From Chondrosia reniformis (taxonomy: Eukaryota; Porifera; Demospongiae; Chondrillida; Chondrillidae), in contig OX359194.1 in NCBI GenBank assembly GCA_947172415.1, positions 682,001 through 746,000 on the forward strand: a stretch of 64,000 bases of DNA, read 5' to 3'. Below are positions 46,296 to 59,220 of the stretch, one piece after another. Within the stretch, counting starts at the first letter, position 1, and each line of letters begins with the position of its first letter. A model generated the notes under the pieces. It ran no database searches. It saw nothing but the letters and a program-made list of their open reading frames with translations, and was not told the DNA's origin. A program made the translations under genes and the position numbers.

Positions 46296-49200
46296 TTACA
46301 CAACTTTAAAATTAGCATAAGTATCAAAGGAATTGATGTAAGCTTGAAGTATTTCATAACATAACTTGTACTGCTCCTGCATGGAGAAAGAGGCAGTAAA
46401 GAGGTATAGAAATTGTTTCATTGTCTGATGGTATGTTTGTATGCAGTAAACTCACCACAGTGGAAACCATGTTGGGTCTTTGTACTCTAATGGCTTTGAC
46501 AGTCTGAAATATGTCAACTTCTTTTTCTACTTTGACTCTCTCAGTCTCAGCCATGACAGTAATGAACACACCAGTACGACCCATACCATTGCTAAAATGT
46601 TATTTTACATATATAGATAAACACTGGTGACATTTACATTTCAAGTGTCTGTTATCTATTTTTGATATAATAATTATGAAATGCTTACTCGCACATGACA
46701 ATGACAGGTTTCTCGGATCCACACTTCTTCTTCTCTACATCTGCAATCATCCTCATTAATGGAGTTATCTGAACAGGACCGTCAGCCTTCCAGTCACTTG
46801 AGTGAAACAAGGTCAACAACAGGGGTTTAGATTCAGGCTGGAAAATAAGGAAATGGACAGAAATATTAAGGAAGACAGGGAAATTGTAATTATAGTTAAA
46901 ATGAATAGTAAAAAGTGTATATAATACAAAAAGAAAAACAGTTTCTGTCAATTATACACGTAAATATATAGTCATTGTAATATGCTACATGCCACAAAGC
47001 CCATACCTTTCTCTTATTTGAAACATTTAGAGTGTAGGTGATGTAACCTTTATTATCTTTAGCATTTATCAGGTCTACTTTGAGAAAGCTGTACTCGGTT
47101 GTTATGATCTTTCCACTTGGCCAAAATTGTACACATGATTCCTATGATTATATATAAGAAAGGATTGTAATTTTACAATCAGTTAGTAGTACATGGACAA
47201 AGTGATTGTAGACCAATATATATTTGTGATAAATATAACACTGTGACTATGGTAAGGTGATATGATTAAAAAAATTTAAACTACTCATTACCTGTTCATT
47301 CTCCATAATATCACACAGCAGTACAATCACAGAAGTCTTGGACTGCCAGACCACTTCCCAAAAGTCATCTCTAGTGTGCCTCAGTGGAGACTGAGCAGCT
47401 ATAAAGGATTGTTCACTGGAGTAGCTCTACAGAGAATTAGGAGTAGAGATCTAGAGATTTTCACTGTATATTTCAGTATGAATATGGATACCAAATACAT
47501 GCAGGTATATACAGGTATATGGTATACATATATAAAATTCTTTTTATATAACAGCCAAGTGACATGTATATAATATGGTAGAACCCTTTATTGGTTAATT
47601 ATAAATTTATAAATCATAATTATGAGTCAATCATCAAAAAGACTTTATTTATCATCTCAACTGCCTTTTAATGAATAAACGTGCATACTACTTCATATAA
47701 TGCAAATAATAAACACCACTGGATATTACGCCAACCAACCAAGTGACAATTGTCTGCTTGGCGGGGGACCATATCATATAATAGACGTTTCTTGATTCAA
47801 AACAACTTACATTTATAAGTGAAGCATTAAAATAATCATTTCCATTCTCTGATGCTCTTCCAGAAATATGAATATGATTAACAGAATCTATATAAGGATG
47901 TATATAGGTATATTATAATAAGATATTTAGGTTTTGAATGTCAAATCACTATTCGTAGATTAGGGACTGATAATTTGACCTTGAAAAATGTGCGATTCGC
48001 AGATCTCCACATTTGGCTAGTGCTCCTTTTATGAACATACTGTTGCACAGTAATAATTTTACAAACAGTATATACTCATTTAGATAGTACAGATTTTAAC
48101 TCACAGGGGAATCTATCTTTGTATCTGTTCTTCCAAGCAACTGGACTCTCCTGGGAATACTCTATATCTTCACTGCAAACACTCTTTGACACACTGTTCA
48201 AAGTCTATTTTACATTGTTTACAAAGAAAGTAATTATATACATACAATCTGCGTTATATGGATGATATATATACATACTTTTGTTACACATTTTAAATAT
48301 AGTATTATTATTGTTATGAGATTAATATTTAAGAGATTACATACATTAAATTCAAACTGAAATCCAGTCACTTTCCTATCCTGAACGGGTGCTTCCAAGT
48401 CTGTGATCTTCCTTCTCAACTCATGGGCTGGTATGGCAGTCTCACCACAGGTCAAGTAGTCATTGAGAGCATCATGGATTAACACATACTGGTCCTGTAA
48501 AAATATTACAATTACTGTGATCTGACAGTTACTATATTTTAAGAGATATTGGCTTGAGTGACTATATTACAAGTACAGGTACATATTTTTTGTGCTTAAA
48601 AAAAGAGTGCAGCTTATTAACTAAATTACTTGCGACTAACTATGCACGTACCTGGTTCTGAACCATGAAGGTCCTCTTGGATCTCATTTCTGTGACAAAC
48701 ACAAAAATGTTGAGATCGTCTTTTTTCTTCAATCTTTGTAGCATGGCATCAATAGTGATGAATGTACCAGTACGGCCTACTCCAGCACTGGTTATTGATA
48801 GGGTAAAGAGAGATCGACCAGAGAGACATATAAGCAAATTTAAAAACATTAAATATATATATAAACTTATAAACTTGTACACAACCAATTGACTGGTTGG
48901 TTACTATGAACAGGAAAAGAGATACTTTTGAATAACTAACCTGCAGTGTACAATCAGAGGTGACTGACTGTTCTTGTATACCTTTCTAACTTGCTTTGTG
49001 AACTGTATCAGAGATGAGGGATGTTGAGGTACTCCATGATCAGGCCATCCAGTGTACAGGAAGTGTTTCAATTTAAATGACTTGCTGTTTGCTTCAGACA
49101 TCTAAATTGAACAAATTTAATCTACATTCTATTTTAGAATTGGTAATGTGAATTATATGTTGTATACCTTTAATGAACTCACATTCTTAACAAGCATTTC

Positions 49201-52200
49201 TCTAACTTCATAGTCAGCAAAGAAGTTACATGACATCACCTTTATGTAGAATCCTCTACCTGGTTCAAACACTTGATCTGTATCATCTTTCCAGTAGCGC
49301 TCACACTTTTTCTAGGGAAATGATAAATATTGATCTTTTACTGATAGCTACTGTATAGAGAAATAATAAATGTATAAATTTAGGAAGACTGTGACTAATT
49401 AATCAGTCTCTGTATACAGTGGAACCTCCATAATCAGGACACCCTCGGGATCAGATCCAAGTGTCCTGATTATGAAGGTGTCCTGATTTCAGAGGTTTGC
49501 CATTAAATGTATATTAATTACATTTATATTATATATGCAATATAATGCAATATAATGACAACGTAATGTTAATATGCTATAGTGTAGCTGAAACATATGC
49601 ATATAGTAAACGAGGGATTCATTCTTTTGTAAGAGGAGCTCATGCCTACCAAGAACATTGGCAGCCAAGAACTGGACAGGTGTTAAACCTGAAGAAAGAG
49701 CTTGAAAATTGTCGGGATAAGAGCGCTGTTGCAATAATAAAGGCGGACGGTACAACAGTATATATATTCCATACAAATTTGCCCCACTTATCTCGTCATT
49801 CCTTGTAAGAGACTGCAACTAAGGTACGGTCGAAGTCACTGGGAAAAGGATCAATTGCGGTGCTGGGTATGGACTTGAAGTCCCGTGTGTTTATCGTCTG
49901 TATGGCCACAAAAGTACATTCAACAACTTGAAGAGATGCTGTCAAGACTCAGAGAAAGATCACTCTTGCCAGAATCATCTGACTGAAGCTTACACTTATT
50001 TATATAGTCTGCATTATAGAGTATATTTTGTATAATAATAAATACGTTGGGACCTATTTACGTGTCCGCAATACGGAATAGAGAAGTGTCCGTATTTGGG
50101 AGGGTGCCATTGTATTGTGGTTAATGGATTTCCAATCAGGGCCGCAACAATGTGTCCGCACTAGCGAGGTGTCCGCTATCAGGAGGTGTCCGTTAAGGGA
50201 GGTTCCACTGTATATAATTATTTATAGAAGCTTGGATCAAATAGAGTTCAAACTAGAGTGAAACCGAGGCCCAGGCTTCTATTTGGACAATTAATTATAT
50301 ATACAATATCTTAAACATACATAAGAACTAATCACTATATATATATATCCTTATAACATATCCTCAGCCATGTATATGACAACACACACATGATGCATGA
50401 TATATAGAGAGGTTAATATTGGTTGATCTCCAAACAACTCAGCACCATAAACCATAAGGATGATTATGTAGTATAAGATGAATAATTTGTCATATTGAAT
50501 TACTTTTCCCTTCTCCTCTGGTTGTGTCAACATGACAATTACAGGAGGTCTGTGGTCCCATATCATCTGCCAGAAATCAGATACCAATTTGGGAGTGGGA
50601 CCTGTGGAAAAGTAAGGAAACATACGTATGTGTATTTAGCAAAATAAGTGTGTATACATAACATGTGCTATTATACGTACAACATATCAAAAAAGTATGT
50701 AATTTAAGACTAAGAGATCAGTTAATATATACCTTGAGATGCGATATAAGCATTCTGTCTTTCAAAACCCTATATATATGATAGGACAAGAACAGCTATA
50801 ATAATACTATACTATATTATATATATATTGTTGTTGCTGGATGTAAATTTTTTTATGTGTACAGCAAAAACAATTACAGTAAATATTATAACTAATTTTT
50901 AACCATTATATACATTTTAAGCAAGACCACATATGTAAATTAATATACGTATATGTCATTATACTCACATCAATGTAAGAAGCGTTGATATAGTCACTTC
51001 CATTCTCATCAGGAACAGACAGTACTACTCTGGAATGGTCAACTGAATGGAATACACATATTATACAGTGTTTAGTTACAATATACTAAGGTAACTTATA
51101 TATATTCATTTTAATTGCTTCTAATAAGAAAGCTATATAATTAGAGAGATTGTGGGACTGAGCATATATTAATATATAGAAGTAACTTGGTATTCTAGTG
51201 AAGGATGTCTACATGTATATATGCCACCTTCTAGAAGGAACTGATAATTGCTACGTAGTATCAACAAGTACAATTCATTAAAAGAAGTGATAAACTAGGG
51301 ATAGAGTAGATGAAGTTACTTATAATGCTTTTTAGTTATATATATAATGGTAATCTTGAATCATTGTGACATAGTTCAAGGTAAGCCCTTACATGTGTTA
51401 ATGTTGAGATATCTGTTCTTATTCTTGTGAGCTTTAGCAAAGTCATCTACTCCTCTTGGATCATTTTGAATTTTCTGTAACAACACGTGTCAATACATAG
51501 TACATATACACTGACTGCATTATATTAGTCATGCAATCATTGGTTTATATACAAACTGTCTACAAAATATTTTACATTATACTTGTAATCATTACTTTAA
51601 ATTCCTTCTTGAAACCGCTGTCTTTTTCCATTCTCATTTTTCTGACATATGTTGCAAATTCGGATATGGGAATAATCTTAGAAATATCTTAATAAACAGC
51701 AGAATTTATACATTATTTCAAATGTTTTAAAATTATATGATACTGCGGAATTTACATTGATAAGATCAAATTGGCATATATTTTCTATTATAAAATCATT
51801 TTAATAACACAATGAACACATAATAATATACGCACATGGCTCATCCACGATGCCATTGCTGGTATCATTATCCATCTGAATGTGCTCTGTACTGCCAAGG
51901 TCTTCAAGCTCTGTCCAAGTACGGTCAGGAATCACTGGAGATGAATCCTCTAAATTTTGGTTTGTCTGAGTAGTACTCTTATTTTCCTTATGTGGTACGG
52001 CATATAAATAATTAGCATCATTTGGCCTGTCTTGTTTTTTATGTTCTTTTCGCTGATGTTTCCTGAAATTAATACAATAAAGTCGGTAATCTATAAAACA
52101 GAACTTTCTCTATACAGAATAATAGGTTTTTAATATATATGTATATATGTACGTATACATATGAAGGGAGTGAAATAACTACTACTACGTATTATATATA

Positions 52201-55200
52201 CTACTATAATATACAGTATATAAATAAAATTTCATTATATATATACAGCCCCTGATGGAGCAAGTCAGCCAGTATGATGGTTTCCGAGGACAGTGTCTTG
52301 AGAAGCAGACTGCATTTATTCTATCTATGGCATGCACCAACTATTCTATTTTAAACTATATCAGTGCAATGTGGTGTGCCAGATTTGGCCTATGATGTGA
52401 ACAAACTATATTATATATATATATATACTTATATTTATTGTCATTTTTTAGTGCTACATTGGACTTTTGTAATGTCCTAGCACCTGTTGGTGTGGTGCAC
52501 TCTAATCATGATATTGATATTGATTGATTGATATATTGCAATTTGGCATCACCATAGCTTAGCGGATTCAAACTTAATTTCTGCTGCATATAAGCATAAT
52601 CTAAACTCACTTTAGAAACATAATACAGAGAATTAGAATTACAAGTAAAATGATCAGAAGAACCACTACAGTTCCTGCTATAATGCCAACAACAGTGATT
52701 GAGTCAGTTGCAATTGAAGCTGTAGATATTTACAAAAAGTATGAACAGTTAAAGCTGCAGTGAAATTTGATACACTAATACTGCATGGAATATTGCAAAT
52801 TATAACAAAATCACGTTAGAATACTGTAAAACAAACTGTCTTGTGTCTCTTTCTAATATGTAAATGATGAAACAGCTGTAATCTGTATGTCACTATGATT
52901 ATGAATATCATTTATTATGAGAGTACAGAGTTTATTGTTGTGAGAATCATCAAAAGTCCGTATCCAATTTACTGGTATAGATTAATATGCACAAAAGTAT
53001 AATAACACACTCACCTGCTGAAGGCATTCTTATAGTGTCTTTATTAGAATCACAAGAATCTTCTCCATTTGAAGATGTACATTCAACAGTGTAAGTAACA
53101 TATGGACTTAAACCATTCACTTTATACTGTAACACTGTACCATTTACAGTCTTTGGAGACAGATCATTCACAGTTGTAGATATATATATAGTACACTTGT
53201 AAGTAAGAGAAGATGAATTATCTGGTGCAGTGAGTGTGATATTGAGTTGTGTTGAGGAACTGGCTGACAGTGAAGATATTGAAGGAGCTATATAAAGACA
53301 ACACATATCAAGGTATGTATTAGGTGTCGCATTGCTTACGACAGCATATGATATGAGACACAGAAATAGAGACATAACCTATACAATCACAGTTCACATT
53401 TGGTCTAGTTCTTAAGGTAATGCAAATTTGACAAAATGATATAATATATATAGCAAATCATCTTTTTATACACATACTTATAGTACCAGTTAACCAGTGA
53501 TATGAAATACCTTCAGGTCTAGTTCTTCCTGTTCCTGTCACTTCTCCTCCATCACCCAAGTCATTGAAAGCTACTACTCTCACTGTGTACTGTGTGTTAG
53601 CTGTTAGACCATTCCATGTAGTAGTAGTAGTAGTAGTATCATTTATTATTGTATCATTAAATGTATAATCCATACCATACACTTCATACGTGACTGGTAG
53701 TCCTCCAGTGTTAGATGGTGCTGTCCAAGTAACAATCAGTTGGTCACATGATCCGGATGGAGGAGATATCATGAGGTTAGTGGGAGCACCTGGAACCGGA
53801 TACGATATACAATAGCACATTGTAGCAATCATGCTGTATTATAAATAGACCTAGAATGTGCACAAAGATTAGGCTTGCTACCTGAATAAGCAATGCCTGA
53901 AACTTTCATACTGTAAGGTCCTTGAACTCCAGCACCAAGGATTTCAGCTGCTACCCAAACATAGTAGGTGGTACCTGATTGAACTCCAGTCAGTGTAGTT
54001 GATGTAGCTGTAATTCCTGACTTCTTCATAGCATCAGATGGTGGATCTGTTTCAGTATCGCTATCAGTTGAATACCTAACTACATAGCCTATTGCATACA
54101 TTAAATCAGTTCCAGTTACTGCAGTCCATGAAACAGTCAAGGATGTTCCATTTTCAGTTAACATGACACCTTGTACTTGAGATGGTGGAGATATTTCAGG
54201 TAGAGGAGGCGGAGTTTCTGTGTAAGATAATAGTAGTTGGAAAAAGTGAATATATATACATATTATAGACATTACAAAGCAAAATAATCTACACTACAAA
54301 TAATGTATAGATATACATAAATATAATACATTACCTAAGACAACTGGATATACTGTAGACATATTGCTCTTAGGACCCACTATACAGCTGTATGTTGTAG
54401 CATAAACTAGTCTGAAAGATGAGATAAGTAGTGTCCTATCATGTCCTGATTTAGTAAAAATCTCTCCTTCAGTTGGTGTAACTTGGCTCCTAGGATCACC
54501 AGTGAACCAATCCTTAAATGCATTAGTCCTAGGACATTCCAACTTTACAGGTTGACTGAGGGTAGGTGTTATAGTGATAGTACTAGTTGGATCATCAGTC
54601 CTTCCAACTGTAATGGCTAGGGTTGGCGGTGGATTAACTATAGAATTTGAGTTTCAATAGATTACACTTCAAGTATAACAGCAACACAAGCTTCATTATC
54701 CTATATAATACGTATAATACTGTGTATTAATGAATTAGAAATTCTGTACATAACTGAGCATTTTAGGAACATTTACACTAATACAGACATATGCTACGGC
54801 TAGAAAAAATCTTTACAAAAAACTTCCTCTTCAAGGTAGTTCCTCAAAACTGCTTAAGAAGTTTTTAAAAGTTCCTGAAGTTGTATATAGGAAGGATTTT
54901 ACCTTAGTGGAATTTTCAGAGGCAGTTTGACTTAGAGGTGAAGATAAATTGAAAATTAACACGTAATAAACTGTAACATTCTTTGAGGAAGTTTACAGGC
55001 ACAAATGAGGCAAAATATCATTATATATAATTTGGGTTAGGCTCCCAAAGCTAGAAAATATATATTTACACAGTACAGCACAAGCACAAGCAAACTCCAG
55101 ACTATATATAAACGTAAATGGCATGAACTGTTTATATATATATTATATAGATGCATTAATTGTTGACAATTTTGATATTAATATGATGAAATAGACTGTG

Positions 55201-57200
55201 GGGCTGATTATCAGATTGTTTTGATAAATTGAAAAAACCACTGAATGGAGTCTATATATAGCTACAGTGTAGCTTACTGTGTAGATAGTATATATAAGAG
55301 GAAACACATGAATTGATGGCTCAATGACAGAACATGCCATTTAGCTGTCCTTCACATGCAGCTATAATTGTTTTTTTGTTATTCCCATTCCAAAGATTAT
55401 CACATAATAACTCACCAAGTACCACAGGGTAGGTTGTCTTTGTCTGAGTATCACTACTAGAAGATGCCAAACAAGTGTATGTTCCAGCATGACTTGGAGT
55501 GAATGCAGAGAAAGCCAATATCCTAATAGGTCCAGTAGATGTACTTATTTCACTTGTAGTGGGTGTTACCTCACTTCCTGTAGTGTACCATCGTTTTATC
55601 CTTGTACCATTATCACAGTGGAGTTCTACTGATTGACCAATGGTAGGTGTTACAGTGATGGTAGTAGTAACACTTTCATTAGGAGGTTGGCCAACAGCAA
55701 TAGTAGTTGGTTGAGATGCATTTCCCTGTGCTATAGATGAGAAAAATAACAATTATAAAAATGGCTACAACAGATTTGCAAACTCAAAGATGACATGCAG
55801 ATGTACTTATTTGATTTAGAGTGGGTGTTACTTCACTTCCTGTGGTGTACCATTGTTTACCTACACCATCCCCACTACACTGCAGTTCTACTGGTAGACC
55901 AATGGTAGGTGTTACAGTAGTGGTAGTAGTTTGATTAGGAGGATCCCCAACTCTAATAGTAGTTAGTTCTGACACTGCTGGAAAATATAATAGTCATCAG
56001 AAGAGACAGCGCTAACAAAACAGTAACTAAGCAATAAATATTTTTACTATTATACTCTTTTGTAGAAGGTTACAGTGATGGTAGCGTAAAAGTTTGATTA
56101 GGAGGATACCCAACAGTAATAGTTGATTTAGATGCATTTACCTGTGGTATTATATATGAGAAATATATTTCAAAGATGATATATATATATACAATACAAT
56201 GTATATACTGATTAACCAATAAACAATATATATATATAGTAGGTGCATGCATAGTATATATATATATATATAGTGATGGTAGTAGTTGTAGCAATAAGAT
56301 TTGTATATAGCTGTAGTAATATCTTATAGATATATACAGGCAAATCATAATAATTTATGTTATTTGTTTCTTTTCTGTATATAAGATGGAGTTACTAAGT
56401 ACTATATGTATTAATTTATTGTAATATTTAATAGCAAAACAAAAATATAAGTCAATTATCAAAATTCATTGACCATGCGTTGCATATATTATACTAATGA
56501 AGAACTTGAAACTGACAATTACATGTTCATCATGTATAATATGGAGACTTATCATATTATTAAACTGAGTATATATTTCAGTCAAAGGTCAGTTTGGGTC
56601 TCCTATGAATAGGACCAGTTTTTGTTTACTAATTTAAATTTTTAATATATAGAAGGCTCATTAGGATGATCGATATACAATAGATTAGTCGAGGATCACG
56701 TGCAGATCCCTTATATATGTAGTATAGTATATGGTGATCGCTCAATGGATATTTAATAATTATAGGTACCTTCCATTTTTAGTAATATATTGATCAAATT
56801 ATCTACCTCTGATCGAATCGAATTAAAAAAATATTTTAAATGGCTAACAGTATGTATTAATACTAGTCTTGCCTGCAGCGATTTATCAATGAGTCAAAGA
56901 CTATAGAGATGTATACATTAAATACTCTGACTGATTACCTTGAGGATCGAGGAGCGTGTCCATGAAAATATAATTATACTATACAGTATGTTGATTAAGA
57001 CCTTCGTGGGTCGAAACGTTCAATTTGTGCTAATTTATAAGGTTCAAAGCTACGATACTTAAGTATACGAAACATGTAGGCATATTATACATTTAAGTTT
57101 TTACTGTGCAAAAGATTTATATATGAATACAAATATTTGGTCACTCACCTACAACCGCACAGAACAGGAGAAAATGTCGAAAACACCAAAAGTACTTCAT
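46296..57200 (-). CDS. RPTP gene C: receptor-type tyrosine phosphatase with lost FN3 exon and damaged splice sites
   Basis: Same family, 24 exons. Complement of: 46296-46376, 46456-46591, 46689-46837, 47007-47141, 47292-47426, 47811-47887, 48105-48204, 48345-48494, 48652-48787, 48941-49101, 49183-49311, 50504-50601, 50733-50769, 50969-51042, 51393-51474, 51596-51687, 51836-52062, 52611-52719, 53015-53287, 53511-53789, 53882-54217, 54335-54637, 55416-55730, 57149-57200. With two cryptic acceptors the sum is 3666 nt (1221 codons plus stop). The FN3-4 exon is absent. The acceptor of exon 51596-51687 is mutated and followed by a stop unless an AG 9 nt further on is used. The FN3-2 acceptor is GG instead of AG. 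D1 is otherwise intact ([17 protein letters not shown]), and D2 reads MCDNGMGRTG. It may be functional with small deletions, or an ectodomain-only or dying copy. Confidence 0.72.
47470..47800. other. C/D-specific intron insertion in RPTP C
   Basis: About 300 bp inside a D2 intron (gtagaaccctttattgg ... ggcgggggaccatatc) that is absent from A and B but present at 59230-59563 in gene D. No termini or coding potential recognised. It is useful as a marker that C and D share a more recent 3' half. Confidence 0.5.
49417..50210 (+). mobile_element. Pogo-like DNA transposon in RPTP C intron
   Basis: 794-bp element with inverted termini: left cagtggaacctcc, right ggaggttccactg. It is flanked by TA on both sides, with further subterminal motifs (aggacacc / ggtgtccg) in inverted arrangement. 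TA target duplication and CAGTGG-type ends fit the Tc1/mariner-pogo group. Genes A (12115-12130) and B keep the uninterrupted site ctctgtatata, which proves insertion. A decayed plus-strand ORF lies inside. No transposase is present, so it is non-autonomous. Confidence 0.8.
49545..50030 (+). pseudogene. HIRAN-like ORF remnant inside transposon (copy in C)
   Basis: Plus-strand frame with [39 protein letters not shown] and IIKADG, a pattern resembling the HIRAN domain (an N-terminal DNA-binding domain of some helicases, also found in stand-alone proteins). It is frameshifted after IIKADGT relative to the copy at 61320 and ends at 49808. The rest of the reading frame is recognisable downstream in another frame. 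Non-functional. Confidence 0.5.
51596..51710 (-). other. Damaged splice acceptor and stop codon in RPTP C juxtamembrane/D1 exon
   Basis: Minus strand, genes A and D read ttctgcag/TTTATGAAGATATT. Gene C reads ttctgctgTTTATTAAGATATT. The acceptor AG is now TG, and the GAA codon just inside the exon is TAA. The next AG, made by the TAAG itself, would start the exon at 51687 in the correct phase and drop three residues (E-P-Y-I-S-K instead of E-P-F-Y-E-D-I-S-K). If that site is not used, the phosphatase domains are lost. Confidence 0.8.
52080..52600. mobile_element. Insertion in RPTP C intron, probable retroposon fragment
   Basis: The intron after the membrane exon is 548 bp in C but 66 bp in A, B and D. 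The added sequence includes a stretch ending agcacctgttggtgtggtg then cactctaatcatgatattg and a short run of gattgatt units, which looks like the 3' tail of a truncated LINE/SINE-type element. The identity of the element is not established. Confidence 0.4.
52720..53014 (-). other. Site of lost FN3-4 exon in RPTP C
   Basis: In A and B the FN3-4 exon (294 nt, phase 1-1) lies between the membrane exon and FN3-3. In C this interval is only 295 bp and contains intron-like sequence from both sides but no FN3 coding. Because the lost exon is phase 1-1, joining 53015 to 52719 keeps the reading frame. Confidence 0.8.
55731..57148 (-). pseudogene. Relic Ig exons and first intron of RPTP C
   Basis: As in gene B, 55784-55975 holds half an Ig exon ([13 protein letters not shown] ... 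[13 protein letters not shown]) and ~56080-56145 the start of another ([17 protein letters not shown]), both without complete domains. The remaining ~1 kb is AT-rich intron. The last part (56930-57060) is almost identical to 42840-42970 in B. Confidence 0.6.
57149..57200 (-). other. Signal-peptide exon of RPTP C
   Basis: Identical in plan to the B exon: 52 nt, leader [23 protein letters not shown] donor at 57148, phase 1. Confidence 0.78.
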
Positions 57201-57585
57201 GTCAAATAATTAAGCAACAAAACTTATCAGAGATCTATAGATGTAACTAGAGACTATATAGCCTGTATTAAATCAGCAATACGAGACTCTTCAGTAAAGT
57301 TTCAGTAAGTTAAAATATTGTTGTGACATCGACTGCATGTTCCAGGTTGTTGTTATTGAAACAGTTGCTGATTAAATAGCTAATAGCTAATAGCCTACAT
57401 CGAAGGTGTGCATTATGTCAATTAACGCGTGACAAGTGGCCTTATGCTTAGTTATTATAGATAGGTAAAGGTTACGATACAGATAAAGAGAATGAAATAC
57501 ATGTGAAAACACATTAATAACTGTAATACATATGTGAATTTTGGGACCAAATATTAGTTAAAATTCTACATAGTATAGAACAGAC

Positions 57586-57613
57586 CTTGAGATGCATTCT
57601 TCCTTTCAAAGCC
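57586..57613 (-). pseudogene. 28-nt relic of an RPTP D1 exon upstream of RPTP C
   Basis: Flanked by an acceptor-like atatag and a donor-like gtctg, this encodes GFERKNASQ plus one base. It corresponds to the 37-nt exon [12 protein letters not shown] of the intact genes with a 9-nt deletion. It is the only visible remnant of the copy that once lay directly upstream of C. The shared upstream block breaks at ~57575. Confidence 0.6.
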
Positions 57614-58916
57614 CTATATTAGATGTACACTAATTATGGTATATTGATATACATGTTATATGAAAATATTCATGTAATTCATGCAACATATATGCCCTGA
57701 TCAATGTTAAGAAATTCATAACATGTACAATGCATTGATCATATACACCATGCACATATATACAGCTATTATATCCAAAACCCGTGCAGCTTGTTTCTTG
57801 TAGTAAAAATGAGTTGTAAAGGCATCGTGAGAACATGTCAATATGGTGAGTCTAGATATTTATGTTGTTAAGATGTTATACTTACATGTTTACATATATT
57901 CTCATAAAGTCTTGTATAATATGCCTAATTAGCCAAGAATTCCTAATCATTGTTTTCACAGCATGACTGTTATTCCAATTCTAATGGTGCCGCTTGGCTG
58001 TCATTCTGAAAATGAATTGCTAGACTTGTGTTGAGCTTGAACCTAGTCTGCTTTGTTATTGCCCCATAACATACAGAACATTCTAACAAAGTTCTCTAAT
58101 CAGTCAAAGACTTTCTCAACTAGATGGGTATGGGGGTGTTGGTATCTTATTTAAACTGGCCATGGGATGTCCACTAGCCAACATGGGCTACCATTAAGGC
58201 ACCCAGTGAATCTACTTATTTTGGTAATATTCATCACTTTTACCATGAAGTCATACTTGAATATCTCACTTTCTATTTAACTGTACATGTGTATAGGCAA
58301 TCATAAACAAAAAACAAGTAAAATAAAACGTTTAAAAACTGAATCTAAAATTATGTATAGGGATGGCAGTGTTGCAAGATAGACCAGCACATATTAAAAA
58401 ATAACACACATAATAAAGTTTTTAAGTGATATAATCATAAGAAACAATTATCAGAAATGGACCTATTGCTGCAGCTGGTTAACCATTTTGCAAAGGTTCA
58501 AGATTGATGATCAGAGCATGCTTAAAAGTAAACATAAGTGACTGCAAATAATCAAATGTAACCAAAGTTGCTTTTTTGCTGCTTAATCAAGTACTAATTG
58601 AAATACATTAAATTGGGCGGTCATGCGTTTAAGTGTTTCATACAGTTTAATTGACAGTAGCTATAACTACTGGCAAATTGTATGAAATGTTTTGGATTCC
58701 TTTGGTTAGCATCATAAATATATAATTCCTTCAGAAATTTTAAAACAAAACTTATAGTAGCTATAGATCCTAAGAACAAACACAGTGCTTTCGTTGGCCT
58801 GGACTGAGATAGATAACTCTAAAAACAATTCAAATGATTCCAGTCTGACTTGAAGGAAAAATAATGGTTCCACACATATGATACTGTTGTTAATAAAGCA
58901 GTTACATCTCAAAGAA
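57614..58916. other. Intergenic region between RPTP C and D
   Basis: 57614-57840 is unrecognised. 57841-58916 is the counterpart of 44520-46295 with a ~730-bp deletion near 57885, several small indels and a 53-bp insertion near 58560. No gene recognised. Confidence 0.55.
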
Positions 58917-59220
58917 TTACACAACTTTAAAATTAGCATAAGTATCAAAGGAATTGATGTAAGCTTGAAGTATTTCATAACATAACTTGTACTGCTCCTG
59001 CATGGAGAAAGAGGCAGTAAAGAGGTATAGAAATTGTTTCATTGTCTGATGGTATGTTTGTATGCAGTAAACTCACCACAGTGGAAACCATGTTGGGTCT
59101 TTGTACTCTAATGGCTTTGACAGTCTGAAATATGTCAACTTCTTTTTCTACTTTGACTCTCTCAGTCTCAGCCATGACAGTAATGAACACACCAGTACGA
59201 CCCATACCATCCATACCAGA
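58917..59220 (-). pseudogene. Orphan D2 tail exons of RPTP D after an 865-bp deletion
   Basis: Relative to gene C, the bases equivalent to 46590-47454 are gone. The join at 59210 contains a 7-bp filler (ccatacc) copied from the adjacent sequence. Three exons (149, 135 and 135 nt) and the acceptor of exon 59077-59210 are lost. The nearest upstream AG (atacag) opens on TGA in the required frame, so the last two exons are probably not translated. Confidence 0.75.

Noticed and set aside
46091..46357. Minus-strand 88-codon frame downstream of C (also 58712-58978) as a separate gene
   Set aside because: It is the 3' flank and last exon of the RPTP genes read in another frame.
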